From: Planctomycetota bacterium
Lineage (GTDB): Bacteria; Planctomycetota; Planctomycetia; Gemmatales; Gemmataceae
Direction: 5' to 3'
Length of the DNA stretch: 64,000 nt
NCBI GenBank assembly: GCA_016873225.1
Contig: VGXS01000015.1
Location: forward strand, 1-64,000
Shown: positions 51,860 through 61,268 of the stretch, one piece after another
How positions within the stretch are numbered: the stretch's first letter is position 1
Layout: every line of letters starts with the position of its first letter
The notes under the pieces: generated by a model
What the model was told of the DNA's origin: nothing
The model's database searches: none
What the model saw: the letters and a program-made list of their open reading frames with translations, nothing else
Made by a program: the position numbers and the translations under genes

Positions 51860-53839
51860 ATGCGGGGAACCCCAGTGGCTCCATCCTCCGGATACGCGAA
51901 GCACGGGGAATTCCTTCCGGCGGCAGGCTCGGGAAGCCTCGGCCAGGATGACATCTATCTCTTCAACGAAGGCCGTCAGTTCCGCCTGCACCACCACCTC
52001 GGCGCCCACCCGGGACACCTCGGCGGGGTTCCCGGCACCCGGTTCGCCGTTTGGGCCCCCTCGGCACGCTATGTCTCGGTAATCGGTGACTTCAACCATT
52101 GGAACCGGGGATGCCATCCGCTGGTGACGCTGGGCCACTCGGGGATCTGGGCCGGATTCGTCCCGGGCGTCAAGCCGGGAGATGTCTACAAGTTCCATGT
52201 CGCCTCGCAATTCGGCGGGCATGCGGTCGACAAGGCCGATCCCATGGCCTTCCGGACGGAATGCCCGCCGCGAACAGCCTCGGTGGTCTCCGACCTGACC
52301 TACCGGTGGGACGATGGCGAGTGGATGGCCACCCGCCGGACGCGCCAAACCCTTGAGTCGGCCTGGAACATCTATGAGGTTCATCTGGGATCGTGGATGC
52401 GGTCGCCGGGCGACCCCGACAAGGTTCTGGGCTACCGGGAACTGGCTCCCCGGCTGGCGCGGCACGCGCGGACGATGGGTTTCACCCATGTCGAACTCAT
52501 GCCGGTCATGGAGCACCCGTTCTACGCCTCCTGGGGCTACCAGGTCACCTCCTACTTCGCCCCCTCGGCGCGCTACGGGTCGCCGCAGGACCTGATGTAC
52601 CTTGTCGACCACCTGCACCAAAGCGGCATCGGCGTGATCCTCGACTGGGTTCCCAGCCATTTTCCCTCCGATGAGCACGGGCTGGCCTTCTTCGACGGAA
52701 CGCACCTGTACGAACACGCCGACCCCAGGCGCGGTTTCCATCCCGAATGGAAGAGCCACATCTTCAACTATGACCGGCACGAGGTTCGGAGTTTCCTGAT
52801 CTCCAGCGCGCTTTTCTGGCTCGACGCCTACCACGCCGACGCCCTCCGCGTCGACGCCGTGGCCAGCATGCTTTACCTCGACTACGCCCGCCCCGACGGC
52901 GAGTGGGTGCCCAACCACCACGGCGGCCGGGAAAACACCGGTGCGATCACCTTCCTGCGGCAGCTCAATGAGGAGGTTTACCTCTCCCATCCCGATGTCC
53001 AGACGATCGCCGAGGAATCGACGGCGTGGTCGGGCGTGTCGCGACCGACCTCGTCCGGCGGACTCGGCTTCGGGATGAAGTGGGACATGGGCTGGATGCA
53101 CGACAGCCTCAAGCATTTCTCCCGCGAACCCGTTCACCGCAAATGGCACCACCGCGAACTCACCTTCCGAGGCCTTTACCAGAACAACGAGAACTTCGTC
53201 CTGCCGCTGTCGCACGACGAGGTCGTGCACATGAAGGGATCGCTCCTGGGCAAGATGTCCGGGGACGACTGGCAGAAGTTCGCGCACCTGCGGATGCTTT
53301 TGGGCTGGCAGTTCACCATTCCCGGCAAGAAGCACCTGTTCATGGGCTGCGAGTGGGGCCAGTGGGCCGAATGGAACCACGACAAGAGCCTCGACTGGCA
53401 CCAGACCGGGCATGCCCCGCACGCCGGGGTGTTGCGCTGGACCAGCCATGTGGCGTCGCTGGCCCGCGACTGCAAGGCGCTGCACGAGGGCGACTTCCAT
53501 TCGTGGGGTTTCCAGTGGCTGGATCCCGACAACTCCGAAAGCGGCGTGGTTGGATTCGTGAGGAGCGACTCCTCAGGCCGGGAAAAGGTGGCCGCCTTGT
53601 TCAATTTCACCCCGGTTCCCCGCGAGGGGTGGCGGATCGGCCTGCCCTGGCCGGGACGCTGGGAGGAAACGCTCAACAGCGATGCCCCCGAGTACTGGGG
53701 CGGCGGCGTCGGCAATGCCGGCGTGGCCGTCGCCGAACCACAGCCGTGGCAGGGAATGCCCGCCTCGGCGCTGATCACCCTCCCTCCCCTGGGCGTTGTC
53801 ATTTTCAAGTCGGCGCGCGGCATGGGGGAGGCGGGATGA
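51860..53839 (+). CDS. glgB: 1,4-alpha-glucan branching enzyme
   Basis: A 659-aa GH13 enzyme that makes alpha-1,6 branches in glycogen. An N-terminal CBM48 domain (F-A-V-W-A-P-S-A-R-Y-V-S-V-I-G-D-F-N-H-W) is followed by Y-E-V-H-L-G-S-W, E-L-M-P-V-M-E-H-P-F, the nucleophile D-A-L-R-V-D-A-V near residue 332, the acid I-A-E-E-S-T near 385 and L-S-H-D-E-V-V-H. The C-terminal beta domain ends in P-P-L-G-V-V-I-F. The length and S-W-G-Y-Q-V motif fit GlgB. The glycogen synthase gene begins 17 bases after its stop. Confidence 0.96.
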   Translation: MRGTPVAPSSGYAKHGEFLPAAGSGSLGQDDIYLFNEGRQFRLHHHLGAHPGHLGGVPGTRFAVWAPSARYVSVIGDFNHWNRGCHPLVTLGHSGIWAGFVPGVKPGDVYKFHVASQFGGHAVDKADPMAFRTECPPRTASVVSDLTYRWDDGEWMATRRTRQTLESAWNIYEVHLGSWMRSPGDPDKVLGYRELAPRLARHARTMGFTHVELMPVMEHPFYASWGYQVTSYFAPSARYGSPQDLMYLVDHLHQSGIGVILDWVPSHFPSDEHGLAFFDGTHLYEHADPRRGFHPEWKSHIFNYDRHEVRSFLISSALFWLDAYHADALRVDAVASMLYLDYARPDGEWVPNHHGGRENTGAITFLRQLNEEVYLSHPDVQTIAEESTAWSGVSRPTSSGGLGFGMKWDMGWMHDSLKHFSREPVHRKWHHRELTFRGLYQNNENFVLPLSHDEVVHMKGSLLGKMSGDDWQKFAHLRMLLGWQFTIPGKKHLFMGCEWGQWAEWNHDKSLDWHQTGHAPHAGVLRWTSHVASLARDCKALHEGDFHSWGFQWLDPDNSESGVVGFVRSDSSGREKVAALFNFTPVPREGWRIGLPWPGRWEETLNSDAPEYWGGGVGNAGVAVAEPQPWQGMPASALITLPPLGVVIFKSARGMGEAG

Positions 53840-53855
53840 ATCCCGGCATCGGATC

Positions 53856-55370
53856 ATGAGGGTTCTTGTCGCCGCCTCCGAGGTGGTGGGGTTCGCCAAG
53901 ACGGGCGGCCTTGCCGATGTCACCGGTTCGCTGCCCCGGGCGCTGGCTCGGCGCGGCATCGATTGCCGGGTGATCCTGCCCCTGCATGGATCCTGCCGGC
54001 GGACCGGCTTGCCCGAGCCGACCCCCTTGGCCTTCGATGTTCCCCTGGGAGACCGGACCGTTCCGTGCAGGATCTGGTCGGCGAGGCTGCCGGGCAGCGA
54101 TGTGCCGGCCTACTTCCTGGAAAATGACGACATATTCGGCCGCGACCAGCCGGAGTTCGGCCGCGGGCTTTACCAATTCAACAGCACCGACGGCACCAAG
54201 CGCGACTACCCGGACAACGGCGAACGCTTCGCGTTTTTCTGCCATGCCGTCATCCAGGCCATCCGGGCCCTCGACTGGTGGCCCGATGTGCTCCATTGCA
54301 ACGACTGGCAATCCGGACTGGCGCCCGTCTACCTGCGGGAGCATTTCGGCCGCCATCCCGACCCCGCCGTGGCCGCCCGGTGGAACCGGATCCGCTGCCT
54401 GTATTCCATCCACAACATCGCCTACCAAGGCCGCTTCGCGCCGCCGCTGATGGAAAAGGCCCACCTCGATTGGCGCCTCTTCAACCACCACCAACTCGAG
54501 TTCCACGATTCGCTCTGCTTCCTGAAGGCCGGCATCGTCTTTTCCGACCGGATCAACACGGTCAGCCCCACCTACGCCGAGGAGATCAAGACCCCGTGGT
54601 ACGGCCGGGGCATGCAGGGCGTGCTCATCGAGCGGTCAAACAGGTTGTGCGGAATCGTCAACGGTGTCGACTACGGCGACTGGGATCCGTCCACCGACCC
54701 CAGGATTCCACGCCGCTACGGGCTTGCCGACTTCGAGGCCGGAAAGGCCGAATGCAAGGCGGCCCTCGCCGCGCGCATGGGACTAAGAGGCTGGCAGGGC
54801 CAACCGCTGTTGGGCATGGTGGCGCGCCTGGTGGAGCAGAAGGGACTCGACATCATGCACGACGCCGCCATCGGATTCCTTGGGCAGGGCGCGCGCATGG
54901 TTGTCCTTGGCGAGGGCGACCCCTGGTTCCGGGACATGCTTTCGGGCCTGGCGCAACGCTTCCCCGGGCAGGTGGGCCTGCGGTTCGGCTTCGACGAGGA
55001 CACGGCCCACATCATAGAATCCGGATCCGACATGTTTCTCATGCCCAGCCTGTTCGAGCCTTCCGGCCTCAACCAGCTTTACAGCCTGCGCTACGGCACG
55101 CCACCGGTGGTCCGCGGCACGGGCGGCCTGGCCGACACGGTGACCGACACGAACACGAACACGCTGGAGGAAGGCACGGCAACCGGCTTCGTCTTCCATC
55201 CCTATTCGGCCGAGGCGTTCCGCGACGCGGTCCTCAGGGCGATGGCCCTGTGGAGGCACGACCAGGCCAAGTGGGGCCGGGTCGTCCGGAGCGGAATGTC
55301 GCAGGACTGGTCGTGGGAACGAAGCGCCGGGGAGTACCACAAGCTCTATTCGGACATGGTGGCCGGGTAG
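53856..55370 (+). CDS. glgA: Glycogen synthase (GT5)
   Basis: A 504-aa GT5 enzyme that elongates glycogen with ADP-glucose (or UDP-glucose). The start M-R-V-L-V-A-A-S-E-V-V-G-F-A-K-T-G-G-L-A-D-V includes the K-T-G-G-L motif. Further marks are H-C-N-D-W-Q-S-G-L, S-I-H-N-I-A-Y-Q-G and the C-terminal E-P-S-G-L-N-Q with T-G-G-L-A-D-T-V. The ATG at 53856 is the natural start of the family. It pairs with glgB in a short operon; no glgC (ADP-glucose pyrophosphorylase) is present in the window. Confidence 0.96.
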   Translation: MRVLVAASEVVGFAKTGGLADVTGSLPRALARRGIDCRVILPLHGSCRRTGLPEPTPLAFDVPLGDRTVPCRIWSARLPGSDVPAYFLENDDIFGRDQPEFGRGLYQFNSTDGTKRDYPDNGERFAFFCHAVIQAIRALDWWPDVLHCNDWQSGLAPVYLREHFGRHPDPAVAARWNRIRCLYSIHNIAYQGRFAPPLMEKAHLDWRLFNHHQLEFHDSLCFLKAGIVFSDRINTVSPTYAEEIKTPWYGRGMQGVLIERSNRLCGIVNGVDYGDWDPSTDPRIPRRYGLADFEAGKAECKAALAARMGLRGWQGQPLLGMVARLVEQKGLDIMHDAAIGFLGQGARMVVLGEGDPWFRDMLSGLAQRFPGQVGLRFGFDEDTAHIIESGSDMFLMPSLFEPSGLNQLYSLRYGTPPVVRGTGGLADTVTDTNTNTLEEGTATGFVFHPYSAEAFRDAVLRAMALWRHDQAKWGRVVRSGMSQDWSWERSAGEYHKLYSDMVAG

Positions 55371-55375
55371 GCTCG

Positions 55376-56368
55376 TCAGCCGGACAGGCCCGCCCGCATG
55401 ACGATTTCCCGGGAGACCTCGCCAAGCGGCACGACCTTGTCGGCGAGACCGGCCCGGACGATGGCGCCGGGCATGCCCCAGACAACGCTCGACTTCTCGT
55501 CCTGGGCCATGATCGCCGCCCCGCGTTCCCTCAACAGGCGCGCGCCCCGCAGGCCGTCCTCGCCCATTCCCGTCAGGACCACGGCCAGCGCCCTGCCGCC
55601 ATAGACATTCGCGGCGGACCTGAACAGCGGATCAACCGCCGGCTTGCACGATTGCTCGGGCGGACCATCGTCGAGGCCGATCGTCGGCACGGCACCCGGC
55701 CTCACCACCATGTGCCTGCCGGCGGGGGCCAGCGTCACGGTGCCCGGAAGAATGGGCGCCCCCTCGCGGCCCAGGCTGACGGCAAGGCGCGTTCTGCGGG
55801 CGATGGTTTCCATGAGGGAATGGTCGAATCCGGCCATGACATGCTGGACAACCAGGATCGGCGCCGCCAGGTTGCCCGGCCATTCAGGCGCCAGTTTTTC
55901 CAGCGCCGTGGGCCCGCCAGTGCTCAGGCCGATGAGGACGACATCCAGTTTCCTGCCTGGCATGACGGGCGCCGGGCGTGATGCCGCGGCGCGCCCCAGC
56001 AACGCCCTCAGGGGCCCGGCGGGCCAATCAGGAGAGGGTTCCTGCCCGGAGAGCGGCTTCGAGACCACTCCAGCCCAAGGCCCTTCCGGCACAGCGTCAC
56101 CAGGCTTCGGATCGAGCAGGTAAACGGGGAGTTCCGGCAGGCTCGCAAGCGCGGCGAGGAGGGCTTCCTTTCCGCCATCCGCAAGGGAGGAGACATCGAC
56201 GAGAAGGACGCCGGGTCGGGGCGGCGCCTTGAGCCTGTCGATGGCCATGGCCATGGTCGGTGCCGACCAAAAGACCTCAACACCCGCCAGTTGGGAGAGT
56301 CGGCTTGCCAGGGCGCGCCGGGTGTGGGTGGATGCCTCGATCAGGGCGACCCGGATTGTGCCGGACAT
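55376..56368 (-). CDS. cheB: Chemotaxis protein-glutamate methylesterase CheB
   Basis: A 330-aa protein with an N-terminal receiver domain and a C-terminal methylesterase. The catalytic triad is visible: Ser149 in G-L-S-T-G-G-P, His176 in V-V-Q-H-V and Asp271 in T-G-M-G-E-D-G. It removes methyl groups from MCP glutamates. The receiver has the phosphoacceptor Asp58 (L-L-V-D-V-S) and Lys104 (V-S-K-P), but the usual acidic pair is reduced to one Glu11 (L-I-E-A-S-T). It is the last gene of the chemosensory cluster, 19 bases after the MCP. No cheR is found in the window. Confidence 0.93.
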   Translation of the reverse strand: MSGTIRVALIEASTHTRRALASRLSQLAGVEVFWSAPTMAMAIDRLKAPPRPGVLLVDVSSLADGGKEALLAALASLPELPVYLLDPKPGDAVPEGPWAGVVSKPLSGQEPSPDWPAGPLRALLGRAAASRPAPVMPGRKLDVVLIGLSTGGPTALEKLAPEWPGNLAAPILVVQHVMAGFDHSLMETIARRTRLAVSLGREGAPILPGTVTLAPAGRHMVVRPGAVPTIGLDDGPPEQSCKPAVDPLFRSAANVYGGRALAVVLTGMGEDGLRGARLLRERGAAIMAQDEKSSVVWGMPGAIVRAGLADKVVPLGEVSREIVMRAGLSG

Positions 56369-56387
56369 GGGGGCCGCTCCCGCGGGC

Positions 56388-58382
56388 TCATTCGCTCCGG
56401 AAACCCTCGATGAGCTTCCTCAGGTTGCCGGCAAGGCGCAGCAGCGCCTCGGAACTGGAGCTGACCTCATGGGCGCCGGAACTGGTTCCACGCGCCGCAG
56501 TTGCCACGCCTGTTATATTCGAGGCGATATCGGATGTCCCGCGCGCGGCCTCGGTCACATTGCGGCCGATCTCCCGGGTCGTGGCCGACTGTTCCTCGAC
56601 GGCCGAGGCGATGGCGGACTGAATCTCGCTGATCCTGCGGATGGTGCCCTGGATTTCGGTGATCGCGCGAACGGCCTGCTCCGTGTCCTGCTGGATCGCG
56701 CCGATCCGGGAACTGATGTCCTCGGTCGCCTTGGCCGTTTCCTTGGCCAGTTCCTTCACCTCGTTCGCCACGACGGCGAAGCCCTTGCCGACTTCCCCGG
56801 CCCGCGCCGCCTCGATCGTGGCGTTGAGCGCCAGCAGGTTGGTCTGTTCCGCGATCGAGGTGATCAACTTGACGACCCCGCCGATTCGCGAACCGCTTTC
56901 GCCAAGGCGGGAAACCAGGCCCCCCGTCGATTGGGCCAATTCGACGGCATCGGTGGCGACGCGGGCGGCCTGATGGGCCTGGGAAGCGATCTCGCGGATG
57001 GTGGCGTCCATCTCCTCGGCCGCCGCCGCCACCGACCTGACATTGGCGCTGACCTGCTCGGCCGCTGCCGACACCACCTGGGCCTGGGTTGATGTCTCCT
57101 CCGCGTTGCTGGTGAGTTCGAGGCTTGTTTTCCGTTGCTTTTCTGCGGCTCCGGTCAGGTCGTTGGCGCCGGCGCGCATCGGTGTCACCACATTGCGCAT
57201 CGATTCGACGGCCACCGAAAGCGATTCCGTCATCTGGCGCAATTCCCCCTGGCCGAGCACGGCAACCGGGGCCGCCAAGTCACCCTTGGCCAGAAGCATG
57301 AGCCGGGTGCGTGACTTCGAAATGGGAACCACGATTCCCCTGCCGATCCAGAACACCAGGACAATCGCCAAAAGAAGGGAAAACAAGGTGAGCGCCGAAC
57401 CGGTCGTCTTCTGCTGGCTGAACTTGGCGATCCGCTTTCGGAGCAGGATTTCGAGATGTTCCGCGACGGATTTCTGGGCCGCGAGGGTTTTCTCCATGGC
57501 CTCGGTCACTCGGGAGTCGGAGGAAGCCTGGGGCTTGGCCATCGTGGCAAACGCCTCCTCGACCGCATGGCTGAGGGAATCCATCATCGGCGAAAGGTCG
57601 GCCAGGCCGTCGGTGTGCCCGTGGAACTTGTCGTCCTCCGTTATCGCCGACTCCACCGCCTTGACGGCCCGGGCGAGGTCGTCCTCAAGGCCGCGCCGGA
57701 CCAAAATCTGGATTTCGAGCATCGTGGAATCGTTCTTGTCCTTGGGCTTCTCGGCGTCCCGGAGCGCCTGCCTGGCCTGGAAGTCGGACAGCCTCCTCGC
57801 CAGGGATGGCAGCGCCGCGGTGGCCGCGTCCATCAGGTAGTAGCTGTCGAGGTCGGGATCGAGGATCAGGTTGGAGGTGTCTGTGAGGTGGGCCACCATC
57901 GACAGGATGATGTCAAGCACGCGGGCCTGGCGCTCGTCGGCCTGCGCCGGCCGGATCTTGGCGAGGTCGAGCTTGAGCGCGTCCCATTCACGGCGGAGGT
58001 CGGCGGCACCGCAACCCTCGCGCTTGCGCTGCTTGAGGCCGTCGGGCGTGAAGTCGAAAGATTTGCCGGCCCGGCTTTCCTCCCGTTCGAGGGCCTCGAT
58101 GGCGCGGTCCGCTTCCGTCCGAAGGCGGCGGGCCTGTTCATCGTTGGCGTGCCCCCTATCGACGAGGGCGCGGTGGGCCAGGATCGGCCTGAGCGTGTCG
58201 GTGACGCGCGACAGGTATGAAACGCCGACCAGTTCCTTGTCGGCGAAGATGATGTCCTTGTCCGCCGCGGCGATGTAGATGTTGAACAGAACGGCAACCG
58301 GCAGCAGGAAGCTGACGGATATCCAGAAAAGCCTGACGGCGATGCTTCGCCCGAGGATCAGGTCAAGGAAAAACCGGGTCAT
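56388..58382 (-). CDS. Methyl-accepting chemotaxis protein
   Basis: A 664-aa MCP. TM1 ([18 protein letters not shown]) is near residue 25, TM2 ([16 protein letters not shown]) near 335. The periplasmic part of about 290 residues is helical and contains [11 protein letters not shown], a motif of helical-bundle sensor domains. A HAMP domain and a C-terminal coiled coil with the hairpin [21 protein letters not shown] follow, where CheA and CheW dock. The ATG at 58382 was chosen as the natural start before TM1. The ligand is unknown. Confidence 0.95.
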   Translation of the reverse strand: MTRFFLDLILGRSIAVRLFWISVSFLLPVAVLFNIYIAAADKDIIFADKELVGVSYLSRVTDTLRPILAHRALVDRGHANDEQARRLRTEADRAIEALEREESRAGKSFDFTPDGLKQRKREGCGAADLRREWDALKLDLAKIRPAQADERQARVLDIILSMVAHLTDTSNLILDPDLDSYYLMDAATAALPSLARRLSDFQARQALRDAEKPKDKNDSTMLEIQILVRRGLEDDLARAVKAVESAITEDDKFHGHTDGLADLSPMMDSLSHAVEEAFATMAKPQASSDSRVTEAMEKTLAAQKSVAEHLEILLRKRIAKFSQQKTTGSALTLFSLLLAIVLVFWIGRGIVVPISKSRTRLMLLAKGDLAAPVAVLGQGELRQMTESLSVAVESMRNVVTPMRAGANDLTGAAEKQRKTSLELTSNAEETSTQAQVVSAAAEQVSANVRSVAAAAEEMDATIREIASQAHQAARVATDAVELAQSTGGLVSRLGESGSRIGGVVKLITSIAEQTNLLALNATIEAARAGEVGKGFAVVANEVKELAKETAKATEDISSRIGAIQQDTEQAVRAITEIQGTIRRISEIQSAIASAVEEQSATTREIGRNVTEAARGTSDIASNITGVATAARGTSSGAHEVSSSSEALLRLAGNLRKLIEGFRSE

Positions 58383-58534
58383 CTCTTCGGCTCCGATCGT
58401 CTGTTTCCCATGGCCATCAGCCTCAAAGCCGACGGCCTTTTCACCCAAAAGTCTCCAGCGGCACCGGGCCCATGCCCCGGCGCCCGTGCGGACTCATGCC
58501 CGGATGTTTCCGGACCCGCGCACCACGATCAATT

Positions 58535-58975
58535 TTATTCCGACGACTCCGAATCACGCCCCCGCAACAACTTGGCGGGGTCCAGTTCCAGGAGCAACTC
58601 GTCGGAAATGTCCCAAGCGGCGCCGCACGATTCCCGAAGCGGACGGTTGAGCGTCTCGGGCGGCGGCAATCTCCTGTCATCGGAAAGGTTCATGACATCG
58701 TCGATCGAATCGACCGGAAGGCTGATCAGTTCATTGCCATGCGCCAGGATTACATGGATGCCGGGTTCCCGGTTTCCGCGCTCGATCCCGAGGCGCCAGC
58801 GGAGGTCGATGGCCGGCATGACCTGTCCCCGGAGGTTCACCAGTCCCTTCACCAGCGGCGGGGCCAGGGGAACGGGGGTGATGTGGCTCGACCTGACGAT
58901 CTCCTGCACTTCGGAGACCGGCAATCCCAGGAGGATTCCGCCCAGCCGGAAGGTGCAAAGCCCCGTCACGGACAT
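58535..58975 (-). CDS. cheW: Chemotaxis coupling protein CheW
   Basis: A 146-aa CheW-like protein: T-F-R-L-G-G-I-L-L-G-L-P-V-S-E-V-Q-E-I-V at the start, P-L-V-K-G-L-V-N-L-R-G-Q-V-M-P-A-I-D-L-R in the core and L-P-V-D-S-I-D-D-V-M after it, all typical of CheW. The coupling protein links MCP and CheA in the array. Its start codon overlaps the cheA stop codon (TGATG), so translation is coupled. The C-terminus is longer than in enteric CheW, with an acidic tail (D-S-E-S-S-E). Confidence 0.93.
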   Translation of the reverse strand: MSVTGLCTFRLGGILLGLPVSEVQEIVRSSHITPVPLAPPLVKGLVNLRGQVMPAIDLRWRLGIERGNREPGIHVILAHGNELISLPVDSIDDVMNLSDDRRLPPPETLNRPLRESCGAAWDISDELLLELDPAKLLRGRDSESSE

Positions 58976-61149
58976 CAGGCCACCCCCGCGAGCCATCGTT
59001 GCGGATCCACCACCTGCGCCACCGATCCCCGCACGATCGCCATGCCGCCTTCTCCCGGGCCGGTTTCCGAGACCGTGTCGATGATCCTGCCGACAACCAT
59101 GCCGACCAGGCCCGATGGCGCCCTGTGCACGACGACGGCGATCCGGTCAGGGACTCCAACCGAGATGTCCAGCGGACGGGTCGGCGCCGATGAGGCGTCG
59201 AACAGCGGGAGAATGCCGCCCCTGTACTGCACCACCGTGTTATCGCCGGCCTTTTCAATTTTTTCCCGGGGGATCTCCTCGAGGCGGTCGACGGCGTCCA
59301 GGGGAATGGCCTGCAACCTGCCGTCGGTCGACTCCACCAAAAGAAGCGACCGCGACTCCACGGGCTTGGCGGCCTCGGCGACGGCAAGCGCCTCGCCGCG
59401 GCGGCCGTGCAGGCCGGCCAGGCGGGCCACGCCGACCGGATCGACAATCAACGCGATCGATCCATCGCCCAGAAGAGTGGTGCCCGAGTAGGATGGGATT
59501 CCCTTCAGCAGCGTCGGCAGCGGCTTGACCACGATTTCCTGGGAGTCGAGGATCCTGTCCACCTTCAGGGCGAACTGCCTTTTTTCGGCATGCACCACCA
59601 CGACCGAAAACGCCTCCTCGAACGACTCCTCGGGGGAGCAACCGAGAACCTCGGCCGTCTCGATCAGCGGCATCAACTCCGATCGGAAACGGAGGTAAAT
59701 CCCACCCCCGACCCGCGTGACGGCCCTGATGTTCTTCTCCGTGTCGAGCCTCATGAGTTCGATGATGCCCGCCTGGGGTATCGCCACATGCGCCGTGCCG
59801 ACCCGCACGATGACGGCCTTGATGATGGCGAGGGTCAGGGGCAGCCTCAGCCTGACCGTCGTGCCCTTGCCCATGACGCTGGACAAGTCGATCGAACCGC
59901 CCATGCTTTCGATGCTTGTCTTGACGACATCCATGCCCACGCCGCGGCCGGAAACCTCGGTCACCCGGTCGGCCGTGGAGAACCCAGATATGAAAACAAA
60001 CTGCATCACCTGGCTGTCGCTCATGCGCGCGAGGTCATCGGCGCCCGCCAGCCGCTGCGACGCCACCTTGGAGCGCACCTTGGAGGCGTCGATTCCCCGG
60101 CCGTCATCGGACATTTCCACCGTCACCTGACCGGCCTCGTGGCTGGCGCGCAGCAGGATCCGCCCCTCGGCCGGCTTGTCCATCGCGAGGCGGTTCGCGG
60201 GCGGTTCAATGCCGTGGTCGACCGCGTTGCGGGCCAAGTGGGTGAGCGGCGCCTTGACCGCCTCGAGGAGCGTCTTGTCGAGTTCCGTGTCGCCTCCCTC
60301 GAGGTCGATGCGGCAATGCTTGCCGAGGTGGCGGGCCAGGTCGCGGACCATGCGCGGCAGTTTCGACCAGACTCCGGAGATGGGTTGCATGCGCGTCCGC
60401 ATGACCACTTCCTGGAGCTCACTTGTCACCAGGTTCAGCTGGCGCGTCGCCGCCTGGTAGCCCGCGTCCTCGATCGACTCGGAGGCCTGCACGACGCGGT
60501 TCCGCGCCAGCACCAACTCGCTGGCCAACGCCATCAGGCGGTCGATTGTTTCCACGCCGATGCGGACAGTGGCCTCGGCCAGCATGCTCGCCCCCGCCGC
60601 GCCCCCCTCCGGTTCGGATGGCGCGTCGGCAACCGATGGGGGAACAACGGCGGGTTGAAGCGCCGCGAGCCCGGAACCCGCCTGCGCGGGGGGACTCGGC
60701 GGGACGGGCTTGGCTTCAACCGGCTTGGCCGGCGCGGCTTGGGGCACCGCGGGTGAAGGCTTTTTTCCAAACGACGCGAGAATCGCGGAGACATCACCGG
60801 CGGCGGACTCATCGGTGCCGGTGGCTTCGATTGTCGCCAACAGTTTTTTCAAGCCATCGACGCAGGCCAGCAGCCAGCCGAAATGAACCGGCTCGGGAAC
60901 GATTTCGCCTGAACGAATCTTGGCCAGCAGGTTTTCGGCGCCGTGGCCCAGGGATTCAAGGTGCTTCAATCCGAGAAAACCGGCACCCCCCTTGATGCTG
61001 TGGAGCAACCGGAAGCAGGATTGAACGGCCTCGGAACGCGCCGCGGGCGTGGGCCCCGACTCCATCGCGAGCATCAATTGCTCAACCTGACCGAGGTATT
61101 CATGCCCCTCGATCAGGAATTCCCGCAGGTTCTCGTCAATTGGCGGCAT
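58975..61149 (-). CDS. cheA: Chemotaxis histidine kinase CheA with two CheW-type domains
   Basis: A 724-aa kinase. The N-terminal HPt domain has the phosphoacceptor His50 in L-L-H-S-I-K-G-G-A-G-F. A Pro/Ala linker of 60 residues replaces a clear P2 domain. The dimerisation helix starts near residue 190. The ATPase has N-box H-L-A-R-N-A-V-D-H-G-I-E, G1 D-D-G-R-G-I-D and G2 G-R-G-V-G-M-D-V-V. A CheW domain (residues 430-565) is followed by a second CheW-like domain (roughly 590-715, L-L-L-V-E-S-T-D-G-R-L-Q-A-I-P-L). It phosphorylates response regulators; the nearest candidates are CheB and the receiver of the Ser/Thr kinase upstream. Confidence 0.94.
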   Translation of the reverse strand: MPPIDENLREFLIEGHEYLGQVEQLMLAMESGPTPAARSEAVQSCFRLLHSIKGGAGFLGLKHLESLGHGAENLLAKIRSGEIVPEPVHFGWLLACVDGLKKLLATIEATGTDESAAGDVSAILASFGKKPSPAVPQAAPAKPVEAKPVPPSPPAQAGSGLAALQPAVVPPSVADAPSEPEGGAAGASMLAEATVRIGVETIDRLMALASELVLARNRVVQASESIEDAGYQAATRQLNLVTSELQEVVMRTRMQPISGVWSKLPRMVRDLARHLGKHCRIDLEGGDTELDKTLLEAVKAPLTHLARNAVDHGIEPPANRLAMDKPAEGRILLRASHEAGQVTVEMSDDGRGIDASKVRSKVASQRLAGADDLARMSDSQVMQFVFISGFSTADRVTEVSGRGVGMDVVKTSIESMGGSIDLSSVMGKGTTVRLRLPLTLAIIKAVIVRVGTAHVAIPQAGIIELMRLDTEKNIRAVTRVGGGIYLRFRSELMPLIETAEVLGCSPEESFEEAFSVVVVHAEKRQFALKVDRILDSQEIVVKPLPTLLKGIPSYSGTTLLGDGSIALIVDPVGVARLAGLHGRRGEALAVAEAAKPVESRSLLLVESTDGRLQAIPLDAVDRLEEIPREKIEKAGDNTVVQYRGGILPLFDASSAPTRPLDISVGVPDRIAVVVHRAPSGLVGMVVGRIIDTVSETGPGEGGMAIVRGSVAQVVDPQRWLAGVA

Positions 61150-61234
61150 GAAAGGGCATCAGCCAAGAAGCCAGTAAAACGCCTCTCCATCAGTGAAACA
61201 GAATAAGTAGGCTTCTTCAAGAATATTCAACCCA

Positions 61235-61268
61235 TTTTGCCAGTCTTGCGTAGACAATCATGGCAAAA
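61235..61268 (-). promoter_or_regulatory. Inverted repeat between the kinase-REC gene and cheA
   Basis: TTTTGCCA and TGGCAAAA form perfect 8-base arms separated by 18 bases, within which GTCT and AGAC can pair. It begins directly after the stop codon of the kinase gene. No T-tract follows, so it may be a processing or attenuation element, or an operator for a cheA promoter in the 119-base gap. Confidence 0.45.
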
